A DNA stretch of 64,000 nt, taken from the NCBI RefSeq assembly GCF_900106525.1, contig NZ_FNOG01000003.1:62001-126000 (forward strand), in the 5' to 3' direction. Each line of letters opens with the position of its first letter. The first letter of the stretch is position 1. Both the position numbers and the translations under genes were made by a program. The notes under the pieces are model-generated. The model was given only the letters and a program-made list of their open reading frames with translations. It made no database searches and was not told the DNA's origin. This document shows, piece by piece, positions 28,925-37,430 of the stretch. Origin of the DNA: Lysobacter enzymogenes (GTDB lineage: Bacteria > Pseudomonadota > Gammaproteobacteria > Xanthomonadales > Xanthomonadaceae).

Positions 28925-29782
28925 CTAGCGCAACAACGCGGCGACTACGGCGTCGGGCCGCTTCATCCAGGCGAAGTGATCGGCGCGAACGCCCAGCTCG
29001 CGCGCGCCCAGCTCCGTCGTTTCGACCTGCGCCAGCGGCAGCTTGCCGAGCAGGAAATCCTGCGACGCGCGCGGCACCAGCCAGTCGTCGGTCATGCGCA
29101 CCGCACGCACGTCGACGCGCACTTGCGCCATGCCGGCTTGCATGTCCGCTTCGATCCCGCGCGCCGCGTACGCGCCGCTCAGCGCGGTGCGGCCCCAGTC
29201 GCGGATCAGGCTGCGCGCCTCGGTGCCGCCGAAGCCGATGCGGCGGCCGGGCAGGGTGCCGTTGACCTGGGCCAGCCACGGCAGGAAACGGTAGATCAGC
29301 GGCATCGCCAAACGCCGCGGCATCGGCCACGTCGGCCAGTACGGCGCGCCGCTGGCGGCCAGCCACAGCGCGCTGGGAATATTCGGATCGCGCTGCAACG
29401 CCGCCAGGCCCAGGCGCATGCACGCCATCTGCCCGCCGAGGCTGTGGCCGCCGACGATGCGGCGCACGCCCGGCAGCGCGGCGACGACTTCGGCGTCGCT
29501 GACCGGCAGGTCGTCGAGCAACAGTTCGCGGTAACCCCAATCGCGGTCGCGGCTAGCGCGCAAGCTGCTGCCGCCGTTGCCGCGCCACTCGTGCACGAAC
29601 ACGGCGACGCCGCGCGCGGCCAGCGCGTCGGCGAAGGGCTGGTAGTGGCGCGCGGCCACGCCCAGCGCCGGCAGCCACAGCAGGCTGGCGCTGGGGTTGG
29701 GCGGAATCGCGCAGAGCAGCGACCAAGTGTGGCCGTCGGCGGCGGCCAGCGCGCGCTGTTCGTGGAGCACGGGCTCAGCCAT
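28925..29782 (-). CDS. Alpha/beta hydrolase
   Basis: This 285-residue alpha/beta hydrolase has the nucleophile elbow GGHSLGG with Ser114, an Asp in MTDDWLVP (~242) and a His in RADHFAW (~271) as the likely triad. HEWRGNGGSS fits the oxyanion region. No signal peptide or membrane anchor is seen, so it is cytoplasmic. Its ATG overlaps the end of thiD by 8 nt, so the two are probably co-translated. The substrate is unknown; a phosphopyrimidine link would be guesswork. Confidence 0.8.
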   Translation of the reverse strand: MAEPVLHEQRALAAADGHTWSLLCAIPPNPSASLLWLPALGVAARHYQPFADALAARGVAVFVHEWRGNGGSSLRASRDRDWGYRELLLDDLPVSDAEVVAALPGVRRIVGGHSLGGQMACMRLGLAALQRDPNIPSALWLAASGAPYWPTWPMPRRLAMPLIYRFLPWLAQVNGTLPGRRIGFGGTEARSLIRDWGRTALSGAYAARGIEADMQAGMAQVRVDVRAVRMTDDWLVPRASQDFLLGKLPLAQVETTELGARELGVRADHFAWMKRPDAVVAALLR

Positions 29783-30587
29783 GCGGCGCGGCGCCGAAAT
29801 GATCGAGCACCAACACTTCGCTGCGGCCGGGCCGGTAGCCCTGGCGCAGGGCGAGATGGACGTAATCGGCCGCGGCGATGCAGGCGTCTTCGAGCGAACG
29901 CCCCAGGCACAGGTTGGCCGCGACCGCCGAAGCCAGGGTGCAGCCGGTGCCGTGGGCGTCCACCTGCAGGCGCGGGTGCGCGATCTCGCGCGGCGCAGCG
30001 CCGGGCGCGGCGAACAGATCAACCACGTCGCCGTCGCCGGGCAGGTGGCCGCCCTTGAGCAGCACCGCGCGCGCGCCGAGCGCGAACAAACCCTCCAGCG
30101 CGGCGCGCATGGCGTCGCGGTCGGCGATCGGCGCGCCGATCAGCAATTCGGCTTCGGGCAGGTTCGGGGTGACCACGCTGGCCAGCGGCAGCAGCCGCGT
30201 GCGCAGCGCGTCCAGGGCCGAGGGTTCGAGCAGGCGCGCGCCGGAGGTGGCGACCATCACCGGATCGAGCACCAGCCACGTCGGCCGGTAATGCTCCAGC
30301 GCATCGGCGACGGCGTGGATGACCTCGGCGGTGGCGAGCATGCCGAGCTTGACCGCGCGCACCTCGAAGTCGTCGAAGCAGGCGTCGATCTGCGCGCGCA
30401 GAAAGCCGGTGTCGGGCACGTGCACCGCGCTGACGCCGCGGGTGTGCTGCGCGGTCAGCGCGGCCAACGCGCTGAGGCCGTGCACGCGGTGCGCGGCGAA
30501 GGTCTTGAGATCGGCCTGGATGCCGGCGCCGCCGCCGGAATCGGAGCCGGCGATGGTCAGGGCGGAAACGACGGAAGATGCGCTCAT
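29775..30587 (-). CDS. thiD: Hydroxymethylpyrimidine/phosphomethylpyrimidine kinase
   Basis: This 270-residue ribokinase-fold enzyme phosphorylates HMP and HMP-P in thiamine biosynthesis. Visible motifs are [22 protein letters not shown] at the N terminus ([12 protein letters not shown]), [34 protein letters not shown] and the anion hole with catalytic Asp in [12 protein letters not shown]. The length matches E. coli ThiD (266). I see no TPP riboswitch in the 84 bp upstream. The alpha/beta hydrolase gene overlaps its end. Confidence 0.95.
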   Translation of the reverse strand: MSASSVVSALTIAGSDSGGGAGIQADLKTFAAHRVHGLSALAALTAQHTRGVSAVHVPDTGFLRAQIDACFDDFEVRAVKLGMLATAEVIHAVADALEHYRPTWLVLDPVMVATSGARLLEPSALDALRTRLLPLASVVTPNLPEAELLIGAPIADRDAMRAALEGLFALGARAVLLKGGHLPGDGDVVDLFAAPGAAPREIAHPRLQVDAHGTGCTLASAVAANLCLGRSLEDACIAAADYVHLALRQGYRPGRSEVLVLDHFGAAPHG

Positions 30588-30671
30588 GGCGCAAGCGTAG
30601 CGAAAAGCGCCCGGCGCGGCAGCGCCGATCCGGGCGTCATCGCGGCGCGGCGGCCCCGTTTCGAACCCGCG

Positions 30672-31355
30672 TCAGGCCGGCGCAGCGGCCGCGCGTCGAG
30701 CGACCCACAGGCGGCGGCCGGCGAACCAGGCCAGCAGCAGCGCCGCCAGCATCAGCAGCGGATCCAGGAACACACACAGCAGGCGCCCGAACCAGGCCCA
30801 CTCGGTCTGCCAACTGCTGCTGACCTTGGGACGCAGGCCGACGTTGATCACGGTCGTCACACCAGCCAGTTCCGGCACCGGCTGCGTCGCCTGGACCTGC
30901 AGCCGGTACCAGCCCGGCGGCGCGGCGAAGCTGGCGGCTTCGCGCCAGAACGTATCGCTGCTCCAGGCGTCCAGGCCTTCGGTCCGCGGTTCGCCCTGGG
31001 CGACGACGCGGCCGCTGTCGGCCTCGCTGAGCGACCAGCGCAGCGGCACCACCACGCCTTCGGAGACGCGCTGGCCGTTGCGCGGCACCGGTTCGGCGAG
31101 CAGGTTGCGCAGTTGTTCGCGGCCATCGGCCGGGATCAGGAACACCAACTGCATGCGATAGGAATCGCGCGCACGCAGGCGGATGCGCGCATCCAGCGCG
31201 CCGCCGCTGGCGACGGCGATCGGCGCGTCCTTCAGCGGTTCGGCCTGCAGATCGTCGGCCCAGAACTCGAAGCCGATCCGCGCCAGCAGCATCAACCCGA
31301 ACAGCGCCAGCGCGAACCGCAACCCCGACGAGAACGTCCTTGTCTTCGCCTGCAT
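30672..31355 (-). CDS. Hypothetical membrane protein with two helices
   Basis: This 227-residue protein has an N-terminal membrane helix (~12-30, FALALFGLMLLARIGFEFW), a ~160-residue soluble domain probably in the periplasm (beta-rich: ARIRLRARDSYRMQLVFLIP, VVPLRWSLSEADSG, GWYRLQVQATQP) and a second helix (~193-215). I do not recognise the family. It starts 3 bp from the stop of the PhoH gene upstream and 84 bp before thiD, so it may sit in one transcript with both. Confidence 0.7.
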   Translation of the reverse strand: MQAKTRTFSSGLRFALALFGLMLLARIGFEFWADDLQAEPLKDAPIAVASGGALDARIRLRARDSYRMQLVFLIPADGREQLRNLLAEPVPRNGQRVSEGVVVPLRWSLSEADSGRVVAQGEPRTEGLDAWSSDTFWREAASFAAPPGWYRLQVQATQPVPELAGVTTVINVGLRPKVSSSWQTEWAWFGRLLCVFLDPLLMLAALLLAWFAGRRLWVARRAAAAPA

Positions 31356-31358
31356 CGT

Positions 31359-32756
31359 TTACAGGACTTCCGAAGCGTAATCAGCCAGACGCGAGCGCTC
31401 GCCGCGGCGCAGGGTCACGTGCGCGCTGTGCGCCCAGCCCTTGAAGCGGTCGACCGCGTAGGTCAGGCCCGAGGTGGTCTCGGTGAGATAAGGCGTGTCG
31501 ATCTGCTCGACGTTGCCCAGGCAGACGATCTTGGTGCCCGGGCCGGCGCGGGTGATCAAGGTCTTCATCTGCTTCGGCGTCAGGTTCTGCGCCTCGTCCA
31601 GGATCAGCCAGCGGCTCAGGAAGGTGCGCCCGCGCATGAAGTTCATCGAGCGGATCTTGATCCGCGAGGCGAGCAGGTCGTTGGTCGCCGCGCGGCCCCA
31701 GGCGCCGCCGTCCTGGTTATGGGTCAGCACTTCCAGGTTGTCGGTCAGCGCGCCCATCCACGGCGTCATCTTTTCCTCTTCCGTACCGGGCAGGAAGCCG
31801 ATGTCCTCGCCGACGCTGACCGTGGCGCGGGTCATGATGATCTCGCGGTAGCGCTGCTGGTCCATCGTCTGCGCCAGGCCCGCGGCCAGCGCCAGCAGGG
31901 TCTTGCCGGTGCCGGCGGTGCCGAGCAGGGTGACGAAGTCGATTTCCGGGTCCATCAGCGCGTTGAGCGCGAAGTTCTGCTCGCGGTTGCGCGCGCTGAT
32001 GCCCCACACCGCATGCTGGTGGTGGCGGAAATCGTCGACGATCTGCAAGGTCACGCGCTCTTCGCCGACCTTGGTGACCTTGAGCTCGGACTCGTCGTCG
32101 CCGGGCAGGTACAGGAACTGGTTGGGATACCAGTCGTCGTTCTCGGTGCGGGCGATCTCGTAGAAGGTGCGGCCCTTCTCGGTCCACGACTTCAAGTCCT
32201 TGCCGTGGCGCTGCCAGAAGTCGTCCGGCAACGCGGTGGCGCCGGTGTAGAGCAGGCTGAAATCGTCGAGGGCGCGGTCGTTCTCGTAGTCTTCCGACAC
32301 GATCCCGGCGATCGAGGCCTTGATCCGCAGGTTGATGTCCTTGGACACCAGCACCACCGGCGCGCCCGGCTCGCTCTCCTTGAGCGCGAGCACCGCGCCG
32401 AGGATGTGGTTGTCGGGGATGACCGTGCCGAAGCGTTTGCCGGCATCGAACGAATCGGTCTGGAAGCGCAGCTTGCCGATGCTCTGCGCGCCGCGCAGCT
32501 GCAGGCCTTGCGGACGCACCAGCGAGATGCCGCTGGAAATCTTGTCGGTGCCCTCGGCCTCGATCAGCTCGTTGAGGAAGCGGCTGACCTGGCGCGCGTT
32601 GCGGCTGGCTTCGGAGGTGCCTTTCTTGCCGTTGTCGAGCTCTTCGATGACCTGCATCGGCAGGTAGACGTCGTGCTCCTCGAACTTGAACAGCGCGGTG
32701 GGATCGTGCATCAGCACGTTGGTATCCAGCACGTAGATGCGCTTGCTTCGTGTCAT
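31359..32756 (-). CDS. PIN-PhoH family protein (RNase/ATPase)
   Basis: This 465-residue protein joins an N-terminal PIN-type nuclease domain (VLDTNVLMHDP with Asp10, VIEELDNGKKG, VLVSKDINLR) to a C-terminal PhoH ATPase domain (LLGTAGTGKTLLALAAGL as Walker A, WLILDEAQNLTPKQMK as Walker B, ITRAGPGTKIVCLGN). Proteins of this PhoH2-like type act as RNA-dependent helicases/nucleases; the cellular role here is unknown. The ATG at 32756 gives MTRSKRIYVLDTN, typical for the family; the frame extends upstream in low-complexity sequence. It is followed by a membrane protein gene 3 bp away. Confidence 0.9.
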   Translation of the reverse strand: MTRSKRIYVLDTNVLMHDPTALFKFEEHDVYLPMQVIEELDNGKKGTSEASRNARQVSRFLNELIEAEGTDKISSGISLVRPQGLQLRGAQSIGKLRFQTDSFDAGKRFGTVIPDNHILGAVLALKESEPGAPVVLVSKDINLRIKASIAGIVSEDYENDRALDDFSLLYTGATALPDDFWQRHGKDLKSWTEKGRTFYEIARTENDDWYPNQFLYLPGDDESELKVTKVGEERVTLQIVDDFRHHQHAVWGISARNREQNFALNALMDPEIDFVTLLGTAGTGKTLLALAAGLAQTMDQQRYREIIMTRATVSVGEDIGFLPGTEEEKMTPWMGALTDNLEVLTHNQDGGAWGRAATNDLLASRIKIRSMNFMRGRTFLSRWLILDEAQNLTPKQMKTLITRAGPGTKIVCLGNVEQIDTPYLTETTSGLTYAVDRFKGWAHSAHVTLRRGERSRLADYASEVL

Positions 32757-32901
32757 CGACAACTCCGCGGGAGATTGGCGTGGCGGCACGCCGGGGGACA
32801 GGGAATCGGGACCTCGCGCGCCGGCGCGCAGGCTTGCGCGCACGGCGGCGCCGCCGTGGCCCGCGGGGCGGGACGGCGACGGGTCGGGGAAAGGGGCGGC
32901 C

Positions 32902-33387
32902 TCACTGGGCGGCGTGTTCCTTGAGTGCGGCGAGTACGGCTTCGGCATGCCCGGCGACTTTCACCGGACGCCATGACTGCACGATGACGCCCTTGGGGTC
33001 GATCAGGAACGTGCTGCGCTCCACGCCCATGTACTTGCGGCCGTACAGCGATTTTTCCTTGATCACGCCGAAGGCGTTGCACAAGGTTTCGTCCTTGTCG
33101 CTGACCAGGTCGAACTTGAAGCCCTGCTTGGCGCAGAAGTTCTGGTGCGACTTGACCGAATCGCGCGACACGCCCAGCACGGTGGCGCCGAGCTTCTTGA
33201 ACTTCGGCACCGCGGCGTTGAAGTCCAGACCTTCGGTGGTGCAGCCGGGCGTGCTGTCCTTCGGGTAGAAGTACAGCACCAGCCAGCCGCCGGCGTAGTC
33301 CTTGAGCTTGACCGTTTCGCCGCTGGACAGGGCCAGGTCGTAGTGGGGGGCTTTGCCGCCGTAAGCGCGATCGCCGGTGTCGAGCAT
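32902..33387 (-). CDS. bcp: Thioredoxin-dependent thiol peroxidase (PrxQ/BCP)
   Basis: This 161-residue peroxiredoxin reduces H2O2 and organic hydroperoxides. The peroxidatic Cys49 is in YPKDSTPGCTTEG. The position five residues later, Cys in E. coli BCP, is not Cys here; instead Cys85 (HQNFCAKQG) lies 36 residues on, the spacing described for Xylella PrxQ (Cys47/Cys83). It is thus an atypical 2-Cys enzyme. It lies 16 bp after gcvR in the minus direction and is probably co-transcribed with it. Confidence 0.93.
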   Translation of the reverse strand: MLDTGDRAYGGKAPHYDLALSSGETVKLKDYAGGWLVLYFYPKDSTPGCTTEGLDFNAAVPKFKKLGATVLGVSRDSVKSHQNFCAKQGFKFDLVSDKDETLCNAFGVIKEKSLYGRKYMGVERSTFLIDPKGVIVQSWRPVKVAGHAEAVLAALKEHAAQ

Positions 33388-33403
33388 GTCGGAAACTTAC
33401 CAG

Positions 33404-33964
33404 TCAGAACTTCATCGGATCCATGATGGCGTCGAGGTTCAGGTGGTCGCAGAACTCGAGGAAATCGTCGCGCAGCGCGGCGATGTGCATGCTGGAAGGC
33501 ACGCCGATCGTGATCTGGGCCGAGAACATGTCCGCCCCGGTCTGCATCGCGCGGTAGCGCGAGCAGTGCAGGCTTTCGATGGTGATGCCCTGGCGGTCGA
33601 AGAAGTCGGCCAGCTGGAACAAGATGCCGGGCTTGTCCGCGGCGACGACTTCGACGATGTAGGGCAGCAGGCTGGACTGCACCTGCTTGGCGCCGGTGCG
33701 GTACCACACCAGCTTGAGGCCTTCCTCGCGCTCCAGCCGGGCCAGCATGGCTTCGAGCTTGGCGACCGAATCCCACGACCCCTGGGCCAGGGCGGTGACC
33801 GAGACGTCGCGGCCGACCGTGGACAGGCGCGCGTCGACGAGATTGCAGCCCGAATCGGCGATCCGGCGCGTCACCGACAGCAGCGGCGACTCCGGATGCG
33901 TCGTATAGGCGTTGATCAGGAGGTGGTTATCGTTCGGCGACGGCCGGGAAGCGGAATCGGTCAA
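33404..33964 (-). CDS. gcvR: Glycine cleavage system transcriptional repressor-type ACT protein
   Basis: This 186-residue protein has two ACT domains (HLLINAYTTHPESPLLSVTRRIADSGCNLVDARL from ~10; PYIVEVVAADKPGILFQLADFFDRQGITIESL from ~105). GcvR-type proteins bind glycine and modulate GcvA. I chose a TTG start at 33964 because the conserved N-terminus follows within a few residues; the long open frame upstream overlaps the dapA promoter region and reads as non-coding. No gcv genes are in the window. It is divergent from dapA and precedes bcp. Confidence 0.82.
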   Translation of the reverse strand: MTDSASRPSPNDNHLLINAYTTHPESPLLSVTRRIADSGCNLVDARLSTVGRDVSVTALAQGSWDSVAKLEAMLARLEREEGLKLVWYRTGAKQVQSSLLPYIVEVVAADKPGILFQLADFFDRQGITIESLHCSRYRAMQTGADMFSAQITIGVPSSMHIAALRDDFLEFCDHLNLDAIMDPMKF

Positions 33965-34299
33965 GGCGGCGCCTGCAAGGGGAGCGATGTCGGCTCGGAG
34001 AATGAACGGCGTCCCGGGCCCGGGACGCGACTGCGGGTCAGCATACTTGCCCGCGCTTTCGCGCCGCAAGTAACATCGCCCGGTGTATGGCCGTCCGCAG
34101 GCGCGGTTTCGTGTCTGCAGGCCCGGTTTGGCGATACGCTGCGGTCCGCAGCGACCGGCCCGCGCCGGCCCGGTCGCCCCGGGGCTCGCGCCGCCGCGGC
34201 GGCGGACGTAGCGCCCGGTTCCATCCGTCCCAGCTTCAACCCGCTCCAACCGTCTCACGCGACCGCGCCCGCGGCCGCACCAGCTCACAGGGTTCCAAC
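33965..34299. promoter_or_regulatory. Divergent gcvR/dapA control region
   Basis: This 335-bp stretch has no gene. At 34040-34076 two promoters may overlap: for dapA, -35 TTGCCC (34047-34052) and -10 TAACAT (34071-34076) with an 18-bp spacer; for gcvR, -35 TTGCGG (complement of 34064-34069) and -10 TATGCT (complement of 34040-34045) with an 18-bp spacer. The segment 34045-34072 is also an imperfect inverted repeat with ACTTGC arms. The remaining ~220 bp before dapA shows nothing recognisable. Confidence 0.45.
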
Positions 34300-35205
34300 T
34301 TGCGACTTACCGGCAGCATCACCGCGCTGGCGACGCCGTTCACCGCGTCGGCCGAACTCGACCTGGACGCCTGGCGCTCGCTGCTGGCCAAACAGCTGCA
34401 GGGCGGCACCCAGGCGGTCGTGGTCGCCGGTTCCACCGGCGAGGCGGCGGCGCTGTTCGACGCCGAGTACGACACCCTGCTGCGCAGCGCGGTGGAATTG
34501 ATTGCCGGGCGCATCCCGGTGCTGGCCGGCACCGGCCAGTCCAATACCGCCAAGACCATCGAACTGAACCGGCGCGTGGCCGCGCTCGGCGCCGACGCGG
34601 CGCTGGTGGTGGCGCCGCCCTACGTGCGCCCGACCCAGGCCGGCCTGCTCGCGCACTACCGCGCGATCGCCGACGACGGCGCGCTGCCGATCGTGCTCTA
34701 CAACGTGCCCGGCCGCACCGGTTGCGACCTGCTGCCGGCGACGGTGGCCGAGCTGGCCGCGCATCCGCGCATCGTCGGCATCAAGGAAGCGGTGTCCGAC
34801 CCGCAGCGCATGAACGAGCTGCTGGCGCTGAAGTCCGACGGCTTCGCCGTGCTCAGCGGCGACGACCCGACCGCCTGCCGGGCCATGCTGGCCGGCGCCG
34901 ACGGCATCGTCTCGGTCGGCTCCAACGCCATGCCGGCCGCGTTCCGCCGCCTGGCCGACCTGGCCCGGGCCGGCAAGCGCGCCGAAGCCGAGGCCTGGGA
35001 CGCGCGCCTGCGCCCGGCCTACGACTTCCTCGGCGTCGAACCCAACCCCATTCCGGTCAAGGCGCTGCTGGCCGCACAAGGCCTCGGCCACGGCCTGCGT
35101 CTGCCGCTGCAGACGCTGTCGGCCGCGCACGCCGACGCGCTGCGCCAGACTACGGCGCTGGCCGCCGAACTCGAACACCTTAGCCGCGCCGATCTCGCGG
35201 CCTGA
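34300..35205 (+). CDS. dapA: 4-hydroxy-tetrahydrodipicolinate synthase
   Basis: This 301-residue enzyme condenses pyruvate with aspartate semialdehyde in lysine/diaminopimelate synthesis. Visible features are GSTGEAAAL (usually GTTGE), VLYNVPGRT with the catalytic Tyr, the Schiff-base Lys in VGIKEAVSD, and GDDPTA. I set the start at the TTG at 34300, preceded by CAGGG, since RLTGSITALATPF matches the family N-terminus; the open frame from 34087 encodes non-family sequence. A BamC-like lipoprotein follows by 19 bp, as in many gammaproteobacteria. Confidence 0.94.
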   Translation: MRLTGSITALATPFTASAELDLDAWRSLLAKQLQGGTQAVVVAGSTGEAAALFDAEYDTLLRSAVELIAGRIPVLAGTGQSNTAKTIELNRRVAALGADAALVVAPPYVRPTQAGLLAHYRAIADDGALPIVLYNVPGRTGCDLLPATVAELAAHPRIVGIKEAVSDPQRMNELLALKSDGFAVLSGDDPTACRAMLAGADGIVSVGSNAMPAAFRRLADLARAGKRAEAEAWDARLRPAYDFLGVEPNPIPVKALLAAQGLGHGLRLPLQTLSAAHADALRQTTALAAELEHLSRADLAA

Positions 35206-35224
35206 ATCCCTGCAGGAGATACCC

Positions 35225-35749
35225 ATGCGTTCCAACGTTTCCATGTCCCGTGCCGTCGTCGCCGGTCTGCTGCTGGCGGTGGTCGCCACGTCGGGCTGCA
35301 GCTGGTTCCGCAAGGGCAACAAGCTCTATGCCGAAGCGCCGGAAAACCGTCCGCTGGAAGTGCCGCCGGACCTGGACCTGCCGCGCACCGACGGTGCGAT
35401 GGCGATCCCGGGCGGCTCGGCCAGCGCCTCGGCCAACCGTCCGACTCAGGCCCAGCCGGGCGCGCCGGCGTCCTCGGCGCTGGGCTTCACCCTCAGCGGC
35501 AACCGCGACGACGCCTTCAACAAGGTCGGCGAAGTCCTCGGCAAGACCGAAGGCCTGACCATCGCCAGCCGCGCCCAGCTGCTCGGCGCCTACGACGTCA
35601 ACTACCAGGGCGGCAACTTCCTGATCCGGGTCAGCGCGGTCGAGGCGGGCGCCTATGTCTCGGCGGTCGACCCGCGCGGCCTGCCGGCCTCGGGCGCCGG
35701 CCCGACCAAGCTGATCGCCGACCTGAAGACGGCGCTCGGCGGGCGTTGA
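35225..35749 (+). CDS. BamC/NlpB-like lipoprotein, short form
   Basis: This 174-residue protein has a lipoprotein signal with lipobox TSGC at 21-24. After it comes KGNKLYAEAPENRPLEVPPDLDLP, typical of the BamC N-terminal lasso that touches BamD in the outer-membrane assembly complex, then a Pro/Ser linker and one helix-grip-like domain (DAFNKVGEVLGKTEGLTI, YDVNYQGGNFLIRVS). E. coli BamC is 344 residues with two such domains, so one is absent. Its position right after dapA is that of bamC. It ends in a clear terminator. Confidence 0.78.
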   Translation: MRSNVSMSRAVVAGLLLAVVATSGCSWFRKGNKLYAEAPENRPLEVPPDLDLPRTDGAMAIPGGSASASANRPTQAQPGAPASSALGFTLSGNRDDAFNKVGEVLGKTEGLTIASRAQLLGAYDVNYQGGNFLIRVSAVEAGAYVSAVDPRGLPASGAGPTKLIADLKTALGGR

Positions 35750-35783
35750 TCGAACGATTTCGGCCCGTCGCGGCCGGATGCGG

Positions 35784-35812
35784 AAACGGGCGCCGAGGGC
35801 GCCCGTTTTCGT
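35784..35812 (+). terminator. Intrinsic terminator after dapA-bamC-like operon
   Basis: The stem AAACGGGCGCC/GGCGCCCGTTT with GAG loop is followed by TTCGTTT. Confidence 0.85.
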
Positions 35813-35848
35813 TTGCGGGGGCGGGAGTGGCAGTCGGCTGAGACAAAG

Positions 35849-35983
35849 GCGTCGGGCCTGAAGGCCCTCCCACAAGAGCGGGCCCGTGCAGGCCGCCAGG
35901 CTCTTGTGGGAGGGCCGTGCTCCAGTGGGAGGCTCTTGGGGGGAGCGCCTTGCTCTTGTGGGAGGGCCTTCAGGCCCGACGCT
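35849..35983. repeat. REP-like family B cluster (GGGCCTGAAGGCCC core)
   Basis: A forward copy at 35850-35880 (GTCGGGCCTGAAGGCCCTC then CCACAAGAGC) is followed by a partial reverse copy near 35900-35925 and a full reverse copy at 35952-35981. The family is unrelated to family A. It lies between the BamC-like gene and the convergent secreted-protein gene. Confidence 0.82.
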
Positions 35984-36011
35984 CTTGCTCCAGATCGCCG
36001 AAGACCAAAGC

Positions 36012-36641
36012 TCAGCGCACCGCCAACCGGCTCATGCCCTCATTCAGCATCAGCCGCATCGCCCCGGCGCGCTGCGCCAGCGGCTGTTCGCCCAGGGCGT
36101 CGAGCAGCCACGCGAACGACTGGCAGCGCGCCTGCCGCGAGGTTTCGTCGGCGCCGTCGGCGTTGAGCCCGGCGCCGAAGCCGTCGTGCAGGATCATCGC
36201 CTTGGCCGCGGCCGACTTCAGCGACTGGCGGGCGCCGGAGGCGTCGTAGGGCTGGCGCGGGCTCTGCAGCCCGCTGGCGGCGATCTCGATCAGCGCATTG
36301 CCGAAACGCTGGTGGCTGTCGGGACTGAGCCGTTGCGCGGCCGCCATCAGCGCCTGCGCGCTGCGGTCGGCGGCGGGATCGAACAGGGCGCACAGGGTGG
36401 CGGCGTCGGCGCGGTCGCGCGAGGCGTTGCGCAGCGCCTGGAACAGGCCGTCGATGCGCTGGTCGGGCGCGCGCATCAAGGTGTCGTTGGCGCTGGCCAT
36501 GATCGCGGCCGGGTCCAACTGCGACAGATCCAGTTGCGACAGATCCAGCTGCGAGAGGTCGAAACCGCGGTGCTGGGCGCCGGTCGCGGCGGGGGTGAGG
36601 CACAACGCGAGCAGCAGGCCGAACGGCAGGAGCTTGGACAT
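36012..36641 (-). CDS. Hypothetical secreted protein with DLSQL repeats
   Basis: This 209-residue protein starts with a signal peptide (MSKLLPFGLLLALCLTPAATGA). At 28-42 it has three exact pentapeptides DLSQL, reminiscent of pentapeptide-repeat sequence but too short to form a coil. The rest is helical and Ala/Leu-rich (IDGLFQALRNASRDRADAATL) with two Cys that may pair. I do not recognise the family. It has no evident operon partner. Confidence 0.75.
   Translation of the reverse strand: MSKLLPFGLLLALCLTPAATGAQHRGFDLSQLDLSQLDLSQLDPAAIMASANDTLMRAPDQRIDGLFQALRNASRDRADAATLCALFDPAADRSAQALMAAAQRLSPDSHQRFGNALIEIAASGLQSPRQPYDASGARQSLKSAAAKAMILHDGFGAGLNADGADETSRQARCQSFAWLLDALGEQPLAQRAGAMRLMLNEGMSRLAVR
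36514..36558 (-). repeat. Three 15-bp in-gene tandem repeats
   Basis: Three units of 15 bp (36514-36528, 36529-36543, 36544-36558) encode the DLSQL repeats; they differ at a few third positions, so the array is not very recent. Confidence 0.85.
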
Positions 36642-36768
36642 GGCGGCGCGGCGTAGGAAGACCGCGGCCAGTCTAGGCGCGCGCGGATGAACGCATCCGC
36701 GCCGAAAATCGGGGAAATTCAGGACGTTGCGGAACTTTTCCGCGGCCGCGCGCGCGGCCTGGCCAGGC

Positions 36769-37092
36769 TCAGCGTTCGAGCAGGTCGATCTTGCCGGTCT
36801 TGCCTTCCCAGTCCTTGGCGTCGGCCAGGGCGTCCTTGCGCGTGGTGATCACCGGCCAGGCCTTGGCCAACTCGGCGTTGAGGGCGACGAAGCCTTCCTG
36901 GCCGGCCGGCACGTCGTCCTCGGGGTAGATCGCGTTGATCGGGCACTCCGGCTCGCACAGGGTGCAGTCGATGCACTCGTCCGGATCGATCACCAGGAAA
37001 TTCGGGCCTTCGTGGAAACAGTCCACCGGGCACACCTCCACGCAGTCGGTGTACTTGCACTTGATGCAGTTCTCGGTGACGACGAAGGGCAT
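36769..37092 (-). CDS. fdxA: Seven-iron ferredoxin FdxA
   Basis: This 107-residue ferredoxin has two cluster-binding regions: Cys-x7-Cys-x3-CP ([14 protein letters not shown]) with the extra Cys typical of a [3Fe-4S] site, and [12 protein letters not shown] for [4Fe-4S], followed by the C-terminal extension found in Azotobacter FdI-like proteins. It is a soluble electron carrier; the partner enzyme is not in the window. It lies downstream of the tRNA-Glu terminator on the same strand. Confidence 0.95.
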   Translation of the reverse strand: MPFVVTENCIKCKYTDCVEVCPVDCFHEGPNFLVIDPDECIDCTLCEPECPINAIYPEDDVPAGQEGFVALNAELAKAWPVITTRKDALADAKDWEGKTGKIDLLER

Positions 37093-37227
37093 GGCTGGGT
37101 CCTGTGATGGTCCGGTAGAGCAGGCCGGGCGGGCGATAGTTTAGCCACTCGCGCCGCGCCCGCCCAAGGCCGCGCGTGGCGTCTGGCGCGGCCGCGAGGG
37201 CGTCGTGGCGAGCGCGCCGCCACAACG

Positions 37228-37254
37228 AAAAAGCCCGCGCGAGGCGGGCTTTTT
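37228..37254 (-). terminator. Intrinsic terminator of tRNA-Glu
   Basis: AAAAAGCCCGC and its complement flank a 5-nt loop; on the minus strand the hairpin ends in TTTTT, 20 bp after the tRNA. It could work in both directions. Confidence 0.85.
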
Positions 37255-37274
37255 CTGCGACCGAGTCGCTGGTA

Positions 37275-37350
37275 TGGCGCTCCCTACGGGATTCGAACCC
37301 GTGTTTTAGCCTTGAGAGGGCCACGTCCTAGGCCTCTAGACGAAGGGAGC
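37275..37350 (-). tRNA. tRNA-Glu(CTC)
   Basis: A 76-nt tRNA whose acceptor GCTCCCT pairs with AGGGAGC, followed by G and an encoded CCA. The anticodon loop CTCTCAA gives CTC for GAG codons. The T arm CGGGTTCGAATCCCG is complete. The CTC isoacceptor fits a GC-rich genome. Confidence 0.95.
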
Positions 37351-37430
37351 GATGATGCTTCCGGCGGGGGCTCCGGCGACCGGAGGCTTCCTGACGGACC
37401 GCGCAGTCTCTCAATCCTGTGCGGCCTGCT

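Noticed and set aside
30588-30671. TPP riboswitch ahead of thiD
   Set aside because: The 84-bp gap is too short and lacks the conserved CUGAGA core.
34087-34299. N-terminal extension of DapA from a GTG/ATG upstream
   Set aside because: The 71 extra residues are Arg/Ser/Pro-rich and do not resemble DapA; the family N-terminus begins at the TTG at 34300.
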